Positions 27,783 to 35,348 of a stretch of DNA of 64,000 bases are shown piece after piece (position 1 is the stretch's first letter; each line of letters begins with the position of its first letter). Source of the stretch: Sulfidibacterium sp964549335 (GTDB taxonomy: Bacteria; Bacteroidota; Bacteroidia; Bacteroidales; F082). The stretch lies in NCBI GenBank assembly GCA_964549335.1, contig CAZJUQ010000005.1:1-64000 (forward strand). Direction: 5' to 3'. The position numbers and the translations under genes are program-made. Under the pieces are notes generated by a model. The model saw only the letters and a list, made by a program, of their open reading frames with translations, did no database searches and was not told the origin of the DNA.

Positions 27783-28541
27783 TCACTTAAAAATAGACGC
27801 AATCCTTTCTTTATTGCGAACCGAAACCGGCACCTGATGACCGTTGCTCATCTCCAAAAAGGGTTGACCTGTTTTATGAAAACGTTTTATATGTATGACA
27901 TTAACAAGATATCCGTGGTGGGTACGTATGAATCCGTACTCCGACAAAAAATTTTCATATTCCTTCAAACTGTTTGAAACGACAACCTCATCCCTGTCCT
28001 CCAGAATAAAGTGCGTATAACTTGTATCGGCTGAGCAATAAATTATCTCGTTGATAACAATCAAATGTATATCGCTTCCCGTACGCAACGTTATGGTTTT
28101 AGACTGTTTATTGATAAGCGAAAGATTATTTAAAAGCGACTTTATAGAAAATTTGCCGTTTTTAACCTTTTCTTCTTTAACCCTTTTTACAGCTTTATCA
28201 ATAGCCTCCACAAGTTGTTCGGGTTTAAAAGGTTTCAACAGGTAGTCGAAAGCCGAGAACTTAATTGCCTGATAAGCATAACTTCTGTGTGCAGTAATGA
28301 AAATAGAATAAAAGCTTTCGTTCTTAACCTGTTTGAGAATATCGAAAGCTGTACCGTCTTTAATCTCCACGTCCATTAATACTATATCGGGGTTTTCATT
28401 TTTTATAATGTACAAAGCTTGATCAACGGTAGCCACAACCCCAACTACATTTACGTCCTGACATTTATCCTCCACCACTTTTTCGATAAACATCGAAGTT
28501 GTCAAATCATCCTCGACTATCAGTAACCTTATGATTCCCAT
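27783..28541 (-). CDS. LytTR-family response regulator, orphan
   Basis: 252 residues. The receiver domain (1-~125) has the acidic pocket E10-D11-D12, phospho-acceptor D57 (IVLMDVEIKDG), a Thr in FITAH and the Lys in YLLKPFKPEQL. The LytTR DNA-binding domain (~150-250) contains ITLRTGSDIHLIVINEIIY and the conserved RTHHGYLVNVIHIKRF. It is a transcription factor of the AlgR/LytR type, normally activated by a membrane histidine kinase of the 5TM/LytS or YehU kind. No kinase gene is in the neighbourhood. It converges with the C10 peptidase, which is therefore a neighbour rather than an operon partner. Its own -7 box is at 28571-28578. Confidence 0.92.
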   Translation of the reverse strand: MGIIRLLIVEDDLTTSMFIEKVVEDKCQDVNVVGVVATVDQALYIIKNENPDIVLMDVEIKDGTAFDILKQVKNESFYSIFITAHRSYAYQAIKFSAFDYLLKPFKPEQLVEAIDKAVKRVKEEKVKNGKFSIKSLLNNLSLINKQSKTITLRTGSDIHLIVINEIIYCSADTSYTHFILEDRDEVVVSNSLKEYENFLSEYGFIRTHHGYLVNVIHIKRFHKTGQPFLEMSNGHQVPVSVRNKERIASIFK

Positions 28542-28570
28542 ATACTTATAAATTTTTAATAAAAAGTTGC

Positions 28571-28578
28571 CAAAGTTA
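28571..28578 (-). promoter_or_regulatory. -7 box TAACTTTG for the LytTR regulator
   Basis: Exact TAnnTTTG on the minus strand, 29 nt before the start at 28541. Confidence 0.5.
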
Positions 28579-28639
28579 CAAAAAAAACGTTAAAAATTTT
28601 TATTAAAACTGCCGGCAAAAAACGCCAATCAACGCAATA

Positions 28640-29224
28640 TTACAATCTTCCCGCATCTATCATTTTAACAATTGTTTCTATTTTTTTATCCTTGCCACCG
28701 GGGTCATATTTTGTTTTAAGGTTATATCCCCACAACCGCGCAAAAGTTTGATAAAAAAATGCGGAAAAACTTCCGCGCAAATCTTTTACCAAGTCGTACG
28801 ACGTATTTTGTGTTTCGCGGTCTATCAGTTTAATCAGGATTTTTCCCTGTGTAAAGGTCAATTTTTTCAACGGTTCCCCGTACTGTTCCTTTATCTCCTT
28901 TTCCGCACGTTTCATTAAACGCTTTCTCTCTTTTTCGCTTTTTACATCTTTTAGTATTATATCGTATTGTCTAAGTTTTATTCCGGCCAATTTTGCAAAC
29001 GGATAAACTTTTTTCACATTTTTTATGAGGCGTGCATTGTATCTTCTCTCTTTTTCCGTTTTTGGAACTTTTAATGACAAAATTTCCACCTCGCGCAAAT
29101 CAATAACGGGTATGGTATCGCCCAAAATTATTGTTGCCCGGGCAACAACAGGTTTAAGGGTTTGGGCTTCCAATTTAAACGAACCCGCAACCAAAACACC
29201 TATTATCAATAACACTTTTTTCAC
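28640..29224 (-). CDS. DUF4294 domain-containing exported protein
   Basis: 194 residues with a signal peptide (1-~20, FKLEAQ). The body is highly charged and helical (KVYPFAKLAGIKLRQYD, RLMKRAEKEIKEQYGEPLKK) and keeps the motifs I associate with DUF4294: a GD(T/S)IP-(V/I)..L.(E/D)V start and the LTFTQGKILIKLIDRET and YDLVKDLRGSFSAFFYQTFA segments. The family is nearly confined to Bacteroidota and has no assigned function. It is a single gene, divergent from the hemerythrin/PAS gene with 71 bp between the starts. Confidence 0.85.
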   Translation of the reverse strand: MKKVLLIIGVLVAGSFKLEAQTLKPVVARATIILGDTIPVIDLREVEILSLKVPKTEKERRYNARLIKNVKKVYPFAKLAGIKLRQYDIILKDVKSEKERKRLMKRAEKEIKEQYGEPLKKLTFTQGKILIKLIDRETQNTSYDLVKDLRGSFSAFFYQTFARLWGYNLKTKYDPGGKDKKIETIVKMIDAGRL

Positions 29225-29266
29225 AACAAAGGTTGTTTCACAAACATTATGCCTAAAAAAATACCT

Positions 29267-29274
29267 TACTTTTG
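29267..29274 (+). promoter_or_regulatory. -7 box TACTTTTG for the DUF438 gene
   Basis: Exact TAnnTTTG, 21 nt before the ATG at 29296. Confidence 0.5.
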
Positions 29275-29295
29275 CAACGTTAAAATTTATGCCCG

Positions 29296-30507
29296 ATGTC
29301 GGAATTTACAAACAATCAAAAAGCGAAAAACGATAAGATTTTGTCGTTTTGTTTAAAAATATTAAAAGGGGAAAAACCCGCCGAGGCGGTAAAAAACAAT
29401 CAACGGTTAATTGACACGGTAAACTTCAGGGATATTATTACGGTTACCGACAACTTGCAAAAACTCGGTATCGACATGGAAGAGCTTAAAACCGGTGTTA
29501 ACAAGTTTTTAAACCTCTTTTACAAAACCCTTAACAGTAACAATGTTGAACTCCCTTCAAAAGACACATTTCTTTATTTCTTGGTAAAAGACAACCAAGA
29601 ACTCGATAAACGTCTGAAAGCCATACGTCCGCTTTTGTTGCAATACAACAAAGATAACGTAAATAAAACAACGGCGTCAAAACTCAAAGAAGCATTCGGG
29701 GAACTTACGGTTTTCGAAAACCATTACATTATTAAAGAAAACATAATCTTTCCCGAACTTGAAAAAAGGTGGGACGATTACAGGTGTGTTAAAATAATGT
29801 GGTCGTTTCATGATGATATCAGGAAAAACATAAAGAGCATAATACGTGAACTGGACAAAAAAAATCCGGACCCGAAAACAGTAAACAGACTGGCGGGCTA
29901 CATATTCTTTAACATGTACGCCATTAAATTCAGGGAAGAGAAGATACTTTTTCCGCGCATTCTGGAAACAATTCCCAACGAAAAACTCAACGCAATGTTA
30001 CTCGAAAGCGAAGACCTTGACTGGGCCTTCGTATCACCTCCGGCAACATTGCTCAAAAGATTAAAAAAAGGCGGCCAAAACATTGAAAACAAAGATGTGC
30101 AATCCGTTGACCTCAAAACCGGAAAACTTTTTCCGGAACAAATACGCTGGATGATGAATCATTTGCCCGTTGATGTAACATATGTTGACGAAAACAATAA
30201 GGTACGTTATTTTTCAACACCCAAAAAACGTATTTTCCCGCGCACGGTTGCGGTTATTGAACGCGACGTCCGTAATTGCCACCCTCACGAAAGCGTACAC
30301 GTAGTAGAGAAAATTGTGGAGGCATTCCGCAAAGGCGAAAAGGACCATGCCGATTTTTGGATTAATATGAAGGGGGAAATGATATATATCAGATATTTTG
30401 CCATAAGGGACGAAGAAGGCAATTACAGAGGAGTGCTCGAAGTTTCACAAGAGGTAACGGAAATCAGAAAACTGAAAGGCGAACAAAGGCTACTCGACTG
30501 GGAATAG
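29296..30507 (+). CDS. DUF438 / hemerythrin / PAS domain protein
   Basis: 403 residues, cytoplasmic (no signal). An N-terminal DUF438 helical segment (~15-95: ILKGEKPAEAVKNN) is followed by a hemerythrin-like four-helix region (~100-240) with candidate iron ligands in ENHYIIKENIIFPELE, WSFHDDIRKN and FREEKILFPRI. A C-terminal PAS domain (~285-400: VDVTYVDENNKVRYFSTPKK, then RDVRNCHPHESVHVVEKIVE, EVSQEVTEIRKLKGEQR) completes it. This DUF438-HHE-PAS order is a known but poorly studied architecture. The usual suggestion is sensing of oxygen, nitric oxide or redox state through the diiron site and/or a PAS ligand, but nothing here shows an output domain. It is a single gene that converges with the peptidase gene. 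Confidence 0.85.
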   Translation: MSEFTNNQKAKNDKILSFCLKILKGEKPAEAVKNNQRLIDTVNFRDIITVTDNLQKLGIDMEELKTGVNKFLNLFYKTLNSNNVELPSKDTFLYFLVKDNQELDKRLKAIRPLLLQYNKDNVNKTTASKLKEAFGELTVFENHYIIKENIIFPELEKRWDDYRCVKIMWSFHDDIRKNIKSIIRELDKKNPDPKTVNRLAGYIFFNMYAIKFREEKILFPRILETIPNEKLNAMLLESEDLDWAFVSPPATLLKRLKKGGQNIENKDVQSVDLKTGKLFPEQIRWMMNHLPVDVTYVDENNKVRYFSTPKKRIFPRTVAVIERDVRNCHPHESVHVVEKIVEAFRKGEKDHADFWINMKGEMIYIRYFAIRDEEGNYRGVLEVSQEVTEIRKLKGEQRLLDWE

Positions 30508-30550
30508 GGCCGGGAACGCTTCCGTATTGTCGTGTAACGCTCCAAACAAC

Positions 30551-31861
30551 TTACTCTTCAAGCCATTTTTTCAACAAATCGACAGCCTTTTGTCGCATTC
30601 CCGACGGCAAGTTGTTTATCCTGGTTCTGTGACTACCGTAAGGTTTAACAAATTTCACAAGATTATTTTGATACGACAAATTAACTGAGGTGGCGCCCCA
30701 CGGGTCGGACCCTCCAACAATAAACATCATATTTTTTGCTCTATGACGTATGAAACAATCAACGGAATTGACAAGCGAGGGGTCGAAACCCTCTTTTGCC
30801 CCTTTGGGTAGCGTAAAAGCAAAATCGGGATTTTTATCGAAAACCGTTATGTTTTTAAACGGCGAAATATCATATCCGTACATTCCTATCTGTTTCATGG
30901 CTTCGTAAAAAAAGGGACGGTACTTTTCGGCATTTTGGTCCGACACCCACGAAATATCTGCAACTTTGTCGAGATGCTCTATCATCTTTTGCGGATTTGC
31001 AGTATCGCGTGCTATGGAATCGCAGGGGGTTTGGCCCCATTGCCAAAATGCAAACCTGTATTCAAAAACCATTAAGTCGAAAGCCTTTTCGAAACCCATA
31101 CCGTATGTGTAACCTTTTTTGCCGGCTAATTTTTTAAAGTAGGGCAAGTACTTTTCACGGTGACTCAACAATTCGGTTTGATAATTACGTATTGATTTTC
31201 TGCACCGCAGCGACCCCACAGTGTCGAGAAAACGGTTTATCCTTGTGTCGAATGTCGAAAAATTCAACGGAGCCACGTAAGGAACGCTAATATCAACGTC
31301 TTCGGGATACAAATAGCGAAAAAAGATACAAGCTTGACCCCCTTTGCTTATTCCTGTACTAATCCATTTACCTTTATAAATGTTTTTTAAAACCTCAACA
31401 ACATTGTGGTGGTCGGCAGCCGATTGTTCCACGGTAAGGTACCGCCAATCCAATGTGTCAGGTACCGACGGCGGAAAAAACCTGTGTTCAACAACTATTT
31501 GATTTGCATTAAGTATGGGACATAATTCATTTACATATTCCGGATTTGCAGCATACTCGGCCCAGTACCCTTCGGTAACAAAAACCACAGGATTGTCAAA
31601 CCCTTTGTGCGACAAAAAAACCCTTTGCACAAAAGTTTTGCCCGAGGGAACATCATGATTTAATGGCTGTTTTATCTCCAACAAATATTTCTCCGAAAAA
31701 AAACCGTCAACGGGAAGCCGTTTGTACGAAAAGTCAAACAATTTCGACAAAGAATCAAGTTTTTGCTCCAGAATACTCTGTCCGTAAACATTAGCACCGG
31801 CCAATAAAAAAAATAAACCTGCCAAAAACAGGTTTATCTTCATTTTTTTTAAAACATTCAT
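30551..31861 (-). CDS. Exported serine peptidase of the S28/S37 (PS-10) type
   Basis: 436 residues with a signal peptide (1-~28, GANVYGQ). It has an alpha/beta hydrolase fold with a nucleophile elbow (STGISKGGQACIFF), an upstream VVEHRFFPPS segment, and later GGSDPWGATSVNL (Asp region) and GSHRTRINNLP (His region), giving a complete Ser-Asp-His set. The pattern fits tripeptidyl/prolyl-type peptidases of family S37 and the related S28; I cannot separate the two from sequence alone. It is likely periplasmic or outer-membrane associated and cleaves short peptides. The hypothetical gene at 31894-32334 is 32 bp upstream on the same strand and may be co-transcribed. Confidence 0.85.
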   Translation of the reverse strand: MNVLKKMKINLFLAGLFFLLAGANVYGQSILEQKLDSLSKLFDFSYKRLPVDGFFSEKYLLEIKQPLNHDVPSGKTFVQRVFLSHKGFDNPVVFVTEGYWAEYAANPEYVNELCPILNANQIVVEHRFFPPSVPDTLDWRYLTVEQSAADHHNVVEVLKNIYKGKWISTGISKGGQACIFFRYLYPEDVDISVPYVAPLNFSTFDTRINRFLDTVGSLRCRKSIRNYQTELLSHREKYLPYFKKLAGKKGYTYGMGFEKAFDLMVFEYRFAFWQWGQTPCDSIARDTANPQKMIEHLDKVADISWVSDQNAEKYRPFFYEAMKQIGMYGYDISPFKNITVFDKNPDFAFTLPKGAKEGFDPSLVNSVDCFIRHRAKNMMFIVGGSDPWGATSVNLSYQNNLVKFVKPYGSHRTRINNLPSGMRQKAVDLLKKWLEE

Positions 31862-31893
31862 AAAATACAGGTTTTATGCATAAACGTTTATTG

Positions 31894-32334
31894 TTACGAG
31901 GTTAGTTGCGACCTGCGGTCCAGCAGTTTGTCTATCTCTTCTTGCGTCAATCCGGGTTGTTTCAGGCGTTCGTCAATCTTTGCAATCTCTTCTTCCCTGT
32001 TCAAAACCGGTTTTTCGGTTTTCGTGGTACTGTCACCGTAATCTATTTTAAATGTCTCTTCTTGTTCAGGCAAGGCATCGTCGCCAAGCTCCTGTTTTAA
32101 CTGTCTGATAAGGTTTTTCACCATTTGATGTACGGGCTCGCCAAACTGCCCTTCCAGTTGGTAGGCAATTTGATCTTTCATTGTTTCGTAATTGGTAAAA
32201 AACATACGAAACTGCTGCAACATCACCTTGTTGACGCCCGGCATATTTTCGAAAGCATCCGACTGTTTCTCCATTAACAAATTAAACAGCCTGAAAAGTT
32301 CATCCAAATCCCTTATAAATTCTTCGTTGTTCAT
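31894..32334 (-). CDS. Hypothetical coiled-coil protein, 146 residues
   Basis: No family recognised. No signal peptide or membrane segment, so it is presumably cytoplasmic. The first ~90 residues are predicted helix (RDLDELFRLFNLLMEKQSD, VHQMVKNLIRQLKQELGDDA). A polar linker follows, and the C-terminus (REEEIAKIDERLKQPGLTQE, EIDKLLDRRSQLTS) looks like a helical hairpin. It is probably the first gene of a two-gene unit with the peptidase, and divergent from rpoN. Confidence 0.65.
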   Translation of the reverse strand: MNNEEFIRDLDELFRLFNLLMEKQSDAFENMPGVNKVMLQQFRMFFTNYETMKDQIAYQLEGQFGEPVHQMVKNLIRQLKQELGDDALPEQEETFKIDYGDSTTKTEKPVLNREEEIAKIDERLKQPGLTQEEIDKLLDRRSQLTS

Positions 32335-32508
32335 AGTGCGGCAAAATTACAAAATATTAATACCCGAAAGCAATTTTTTTTCTTAAAAAACCCAATTACA
32401 ATTATCGTAAAAAATACTGTAACAGCCCTTTGTGTTGGATATACCGGATTGTTAACAGCAAAGTTGAAAAAATTGTTATCGAAAACCGTGCCACTATAAA
32501 AAACTTTT

Positions 32509-32516
32509 TACATTTG
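32509..32516 (+). promoter_or_regulatory. -7 box TACATTTG for rpoN
   Basis: Exact TAnnTTTG, 41 nt before the ATG at 32558, in the 223-bp divergent spacer. Confidence 0.5.
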
Positions 32517-32557
32517 TAATATTCAATTTAGTATGAAAACGGATTTTTAAACAGGGG

Positions 32558-34051
32558 ATGTTAAAACAGCGACTACAACAAAAATTATTACAAAAATTAT
32601 CGCCTCAGCAGATTCTTCTGATGAAGTTGATACAAATACCTACGGTGGGGTTGGAACAAAGAATAAAACAGGAAATCGAGGAAAATCCGGCTTTGGAAAT
32701 CGACGGTGCCGAAAATAAAGAAGAAAACGATTTCGACATAGATAACAACCAGGAACAAGACGAACACTTGCAAGAACAAGAACAAGAAGATTTTGCATCG
32801 AAAGAAGATGAGTTTGATTACGAAGACTATTACGACGACGATGATATTCCGGATTACCGGCTAAAAATAAACAACCGAAGCAGCGACGACGAACAAAAAG
32901 AGATTCCCTTTTCCACGGGTATTACATTTCACGAATTTTTAAAACAGCAACTGGGTTTTCGTAAGTTAGACGAAAAAAAATATCAAATAGGACTCTACAT
33001 CATTGGCAACATTGACGACTCGGGCTACCTTGAACGCTCCACCGACTCAATGGTTGACGATTTGGCTTTCACTCAAAACATCGAAACCACCAAAGAGGAG
33101 GTGGAAGAGGTTCTGTCGGTTATACAGGATTTCGACCCTCCGGGTGTGGGTGCCCGCGACTTGCAAGAGTGCCTGCTTTTGCAACTGAAAAGAAAACAGG
33201 ACAACGGCGAAAAGAGCGAATCAATTGCACTGGCCGAAAAAATCTTGAAACGCTATTTTAACGAATTTACAAAAAAACATTATCAAAAAATCATTAAACG
33301 ACTGGAAATAAGTGAAGAACAACTGAAAAACGCAATTGACGAAATTTTAAAACTTAATCCCAAACCGGGAAATTCGATGAGCGAAACCACCAAAACCAAC
33401 AATTATATCATTCCCGATTTCACCATAATAAACAACAACGGCGAACTTGAACTGCAACTCAACTCGTGGAACCTCCCCGAACTTCACATTAATAATACAT
33501 ACGCCAATATGCTTAACGAACTTGCAAAGAAAAAACGCAACAAAAACCAAAAAGAGACATATTCGTTTATTAAAAACAAGGTGGATTCGGCCAAATGGTT
33601 TATCGACGCCATTAAACAAAGACAAAACACCCTTTATGCAACCATGTATGCCATTATGCAATATCAAAAAGAGTATTTTTTGACGGGCGACGAAACCAAA
33701 CTGAAACCCATGATTTTGAAAGATATTGCCGACATAGTGGGTATGGATATTTCAACCATTTCGCGCGTGGCAAACAGCAAATACGTTCAAACGCCTTTCG
33801 GTACATTTTTACTGAAAAGTTTTTTCAGCGAATCGATGCAAAAAGAAGACGGCGAAGAGGTCTCAACACGCGAAATAAAAAGAATACTTCAAGATATTAT
33901 TGAAACCGAAGACAAAAAAAAGCCGTACACCGACGAGCAACTCACAAAACTTTTAAAAGAAAAAGGTTATCCCATAGCACGGCGTACCGTAGCAAAATAC
34001 CGCGAACAATTAAATATTCCGGTAGCACGCCTGCGTAAAGAATTACATTAA
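32558..34051 (+). CDS. rpoN: RNA polymerase sigma-54 factor
   Basis: 497 residues. Region I is at the N-terminus (RLQQKLLQKLSPQQILLMKL, with IKQEIEENPALE). Region II is strongly acidic (about 52-105, many Asp and Glu). The core-binding domain (~110-300) contains DFDPPGVGARDLQECLLLQL. The DNA-binding part has ILKDIADIVGMDISTISRVA and ends with the RpoN box ARRTVAKYRE at 474-483. All regions are present, so it should be functional: it directs polymerase to -24/-12 promoters with AAA+ activators, none of which is encoded in this window. The downstream PAP2-like gene starts 6 bp after the stop, so the two are probably co-transcribed. Confidence 0.96.
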   Translation: MLKQRLQQKLLQKLSPQQILLMKLIQIPTVGLEQRIKQEIEENPALEIDGAENKEENDFDIDNNQEQDEHLQEQEQEDFASKEDEFDYEDYYDDDDIPDYRLKINNRSSDDEQKEIPFSTGITFHEFLKQQLGFRKLDEKKYQIGLYIIGNIDDSGYLERSTDSMVDDLAFTQNIETTKEEVEEVLSVIQDFDPPGVGARDLQECLLLQLKRKQDNGEKSESIALAEKILKRYFNEFTKKHYQKIIKRLEISEEQLKNAIDEILKLNPKPGNSMSETTKTNNYIIPDFTIINNNGELELQLNSWNLPELHINNTYANMLNELAKKKRNKNQKETYSFIKNKVDSAKWFIDAIKQRQNTLYATMYAIMQYQKEYFLTGDETKLKPMILKDIADIVGMDISTISRVANSKYVQTPFGTFLLKSFFSESMQKEDGEEVSTREIKRILQDIIETEDKKKPYTDEQLTKLLKEKGYPIARRTVAKYREQLNIPVARLRKELH

Positions 34052-34057
34052 AAATAT

Positions 34058-34669
34058 ATGGAACAAAAAATATCACGCCTATTATCGGTGGTTTTTCACC
34101 CGGCACTCATGCCGACTTACGGTACGTTAATATATTTTTATCTGCAATCGTCCATGGGGATAGATTACCCCGTAAAAGTAAAACTCTATTTAACCCTCTT
34201 TATTTTCATTACAACTTTTGTACTCCCCCTGTTTTTATCATTAGTTTTGTTAAAACTGAAAATGATTAACAGCATGGAGATGAAAAGCCGCAACGAACGT
34301 ATAATACCTCTTTTTGTAACAGCTATCCTTTTTTACATAACCTTTTATTCTTTAAAAAACATCGGATTTTTTAACGACTTGCAACTCTTTATCCTCGGCT
34401 CAACAATATTGATACTACTGACGGTTTTCATCAACTATTTCACAAAAATAAGCATTCACATGATAGCTGCCGGCGGTGTCGGAGGAGCGGTAACCGCCTT
34501 GGGATTGACTTACAAAATAAATGTGATACACCTTGTCAACATTATCTTTCTCGTTTCGGGATTGTTGGGGTTCGCAAGACTAAAAGCCGGTGCCCACAAA
34601 GAGTTTCAAATTTACACGGGTTACCTCACCGGTTTTTCGGTAATGCTTCTTCTTTTTCTGTTGTTTTAA
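34058..34669 (+). CDS. PAP2-like integral membrane protein
   Basis: 203 residues with about six hydrophobic segments and little else. It keeps a reduced form of the PAP2 phosphatase motifs in the right order: KSRNERIIPL (motif 1 region), KISIHMIAAGG (motif 2 His region) and ARLKAGAHKEFQIYTGYLTG (motif 3 Arg...His region). Motif 1 lacks the canonical KxxxxxxRP and motif 2 lacks PSGH, so phosphatase activity on lipid phosphates is uncertain. Related proteins in Bacteroidota are usually annotated only as PAP2-like. It lies between rpoN (6 bp) and rnpA (33 bp). Confidence 0.7.
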   Translation: MEQKISRLLSVVFHPALMPTYGTLIYFYLQSSMGIDYPVKVKLYLTLFIFITTFVLPLFLSLVLLKLKMINSMEMKSRNERIIPLFVTAILFYITFYSLKNIGFFNDLQLFILGSTILILLTVFINYFTKISIHMIAAGGVGGAVTALGLTYKINVIHLVNIIFLVSGLLGFARLKAGAHKEFQIYTGYLTGFSVMLLLFLLF

Positions 34670-34678
34670 TATTAACCC

Positions 34679-34686
34679 TATTTTTG
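34679..34686 (+). promoter_or_regulatory. -7 box TATTTTTG for rnpA-yidD
   Basis: Exact TAnnTTTG, 16 nt before the GTG at 34703. It starts 9 bp after the PAP2-like stop, so rnpA can be transcribed independently of rpoN. Confidence 0.45.
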
Positions 34687-34702
34687 CAAAAATAATTTTG
34701 GC

Positions 34703-35089
34703 GTGACCGTTTGGAAAAGAAATCAGAAATTCGGGAAAAACGAAAGGCTGCATAGCAAAAAACTAATAGCACAACTGTTTAAAGAGGGAAAATCTTTTTT
34801 TAAATACCCGTTTAAAATTGTATATTTGGAAACCGGACATGCCGATACGGCTCCCGTAACAGTTTTAATTTCGGTATCAAGAAAAAAATTCAAAAGGGCG
34901 GTTGACCGTAACAGGGTAAAACGTTTAATAAGGGAAGCTTACCGGAAAAACAAATATATTTTGTACGAATCGGAAAAGTTAAATTTTCAAAAAAGCCTCT
35001 TAATAGGACTGATTTACACCGGAAAAACAATTATGTCTTATAATGAAATTGAAAAGAAAATAATTCTAATTTTACGCCATTTAAAATAA
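34703..35089 (+). CDS. rnpA: Ribonuclease P protein component
   Basis: 128 residues beginning with GTG; no ATG is available in frame upstream. The N-terminal KNERLHSKKLIAQLFKEGKS, the central ISVSRKKFKRAVDRNRVKRL (containing the family's RNR signature) and the following REAYR are characteristic. The protein binds the RNase P RNA and helps cleave 5' leaders from pre-tRNAs. yidD follows after 4 bp, the common arrangement. However, rpmH, which precedes rnpA in many bacteria, is absent; a PAP2-like gene and rpoN precede it instead. Confidence 0.95.
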   Translation: MTVWKRNQKFGKNERLHSKKLIAQLFKEGKSFFKYPFKIVYLETGHADTAPVTVLISVSRKKFKRAVDRNRVKRLIREAYRKNKYILYESEKLNFQKSLLIGLIYTGKTIMSYNEIEKKIILILRHLK

Positions 35090-35093
35090 CACC

Positions 35094-35315
35094 ATGGGCA
35101 AACTGATAGGTAAGGCAATGATATTTTTAATCAGAGTATATCAATATACGCTTTCGCCATACTTGGGGAGGTCGTGCCGCTACACGCCCACCTGTTCGGT
35201 TTACAGCGTCGAAGCCATTAAAAAATACGGTCCGGTTAAGGGAGGATGGCTTGCTTTGAAAAGAGTTTTGTCGTGCAACCCGTGGGGAGGCAGCGGATAT
35301 GATCCCGTACCGTAA
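35094..35315 (+). CDS. yidD: Membrane protein insertion efficiency factor
   Basis: 73 residues with an N-terminal amphipathic/hydrophobic helix (KAMIFLIRVYQYTLSPYL) and the conserved Cys-rich core GRSCRYTPTCSVYSVEAI, then GPVKGGWLALKRVLSCNPW and the terminal GGSGYDPVP. It acts at the inner face of the cytoplasmic membrane, assisting YidC-dependent insertion. The gene starts 4 bp after rnpA and is presumably translated with it. Confidence 0.95.
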   Translation: MGKLIGKAMIFLIRVYQYTLSPYLGRSCRYTPTCSVYSVEAIKKYGPVKGGWLALKRVLSCNPWGGSGYDPVP

Positions 35316-35348
35316 ATTTTATTTTGTAAATAAAATACCGAATAAGTT

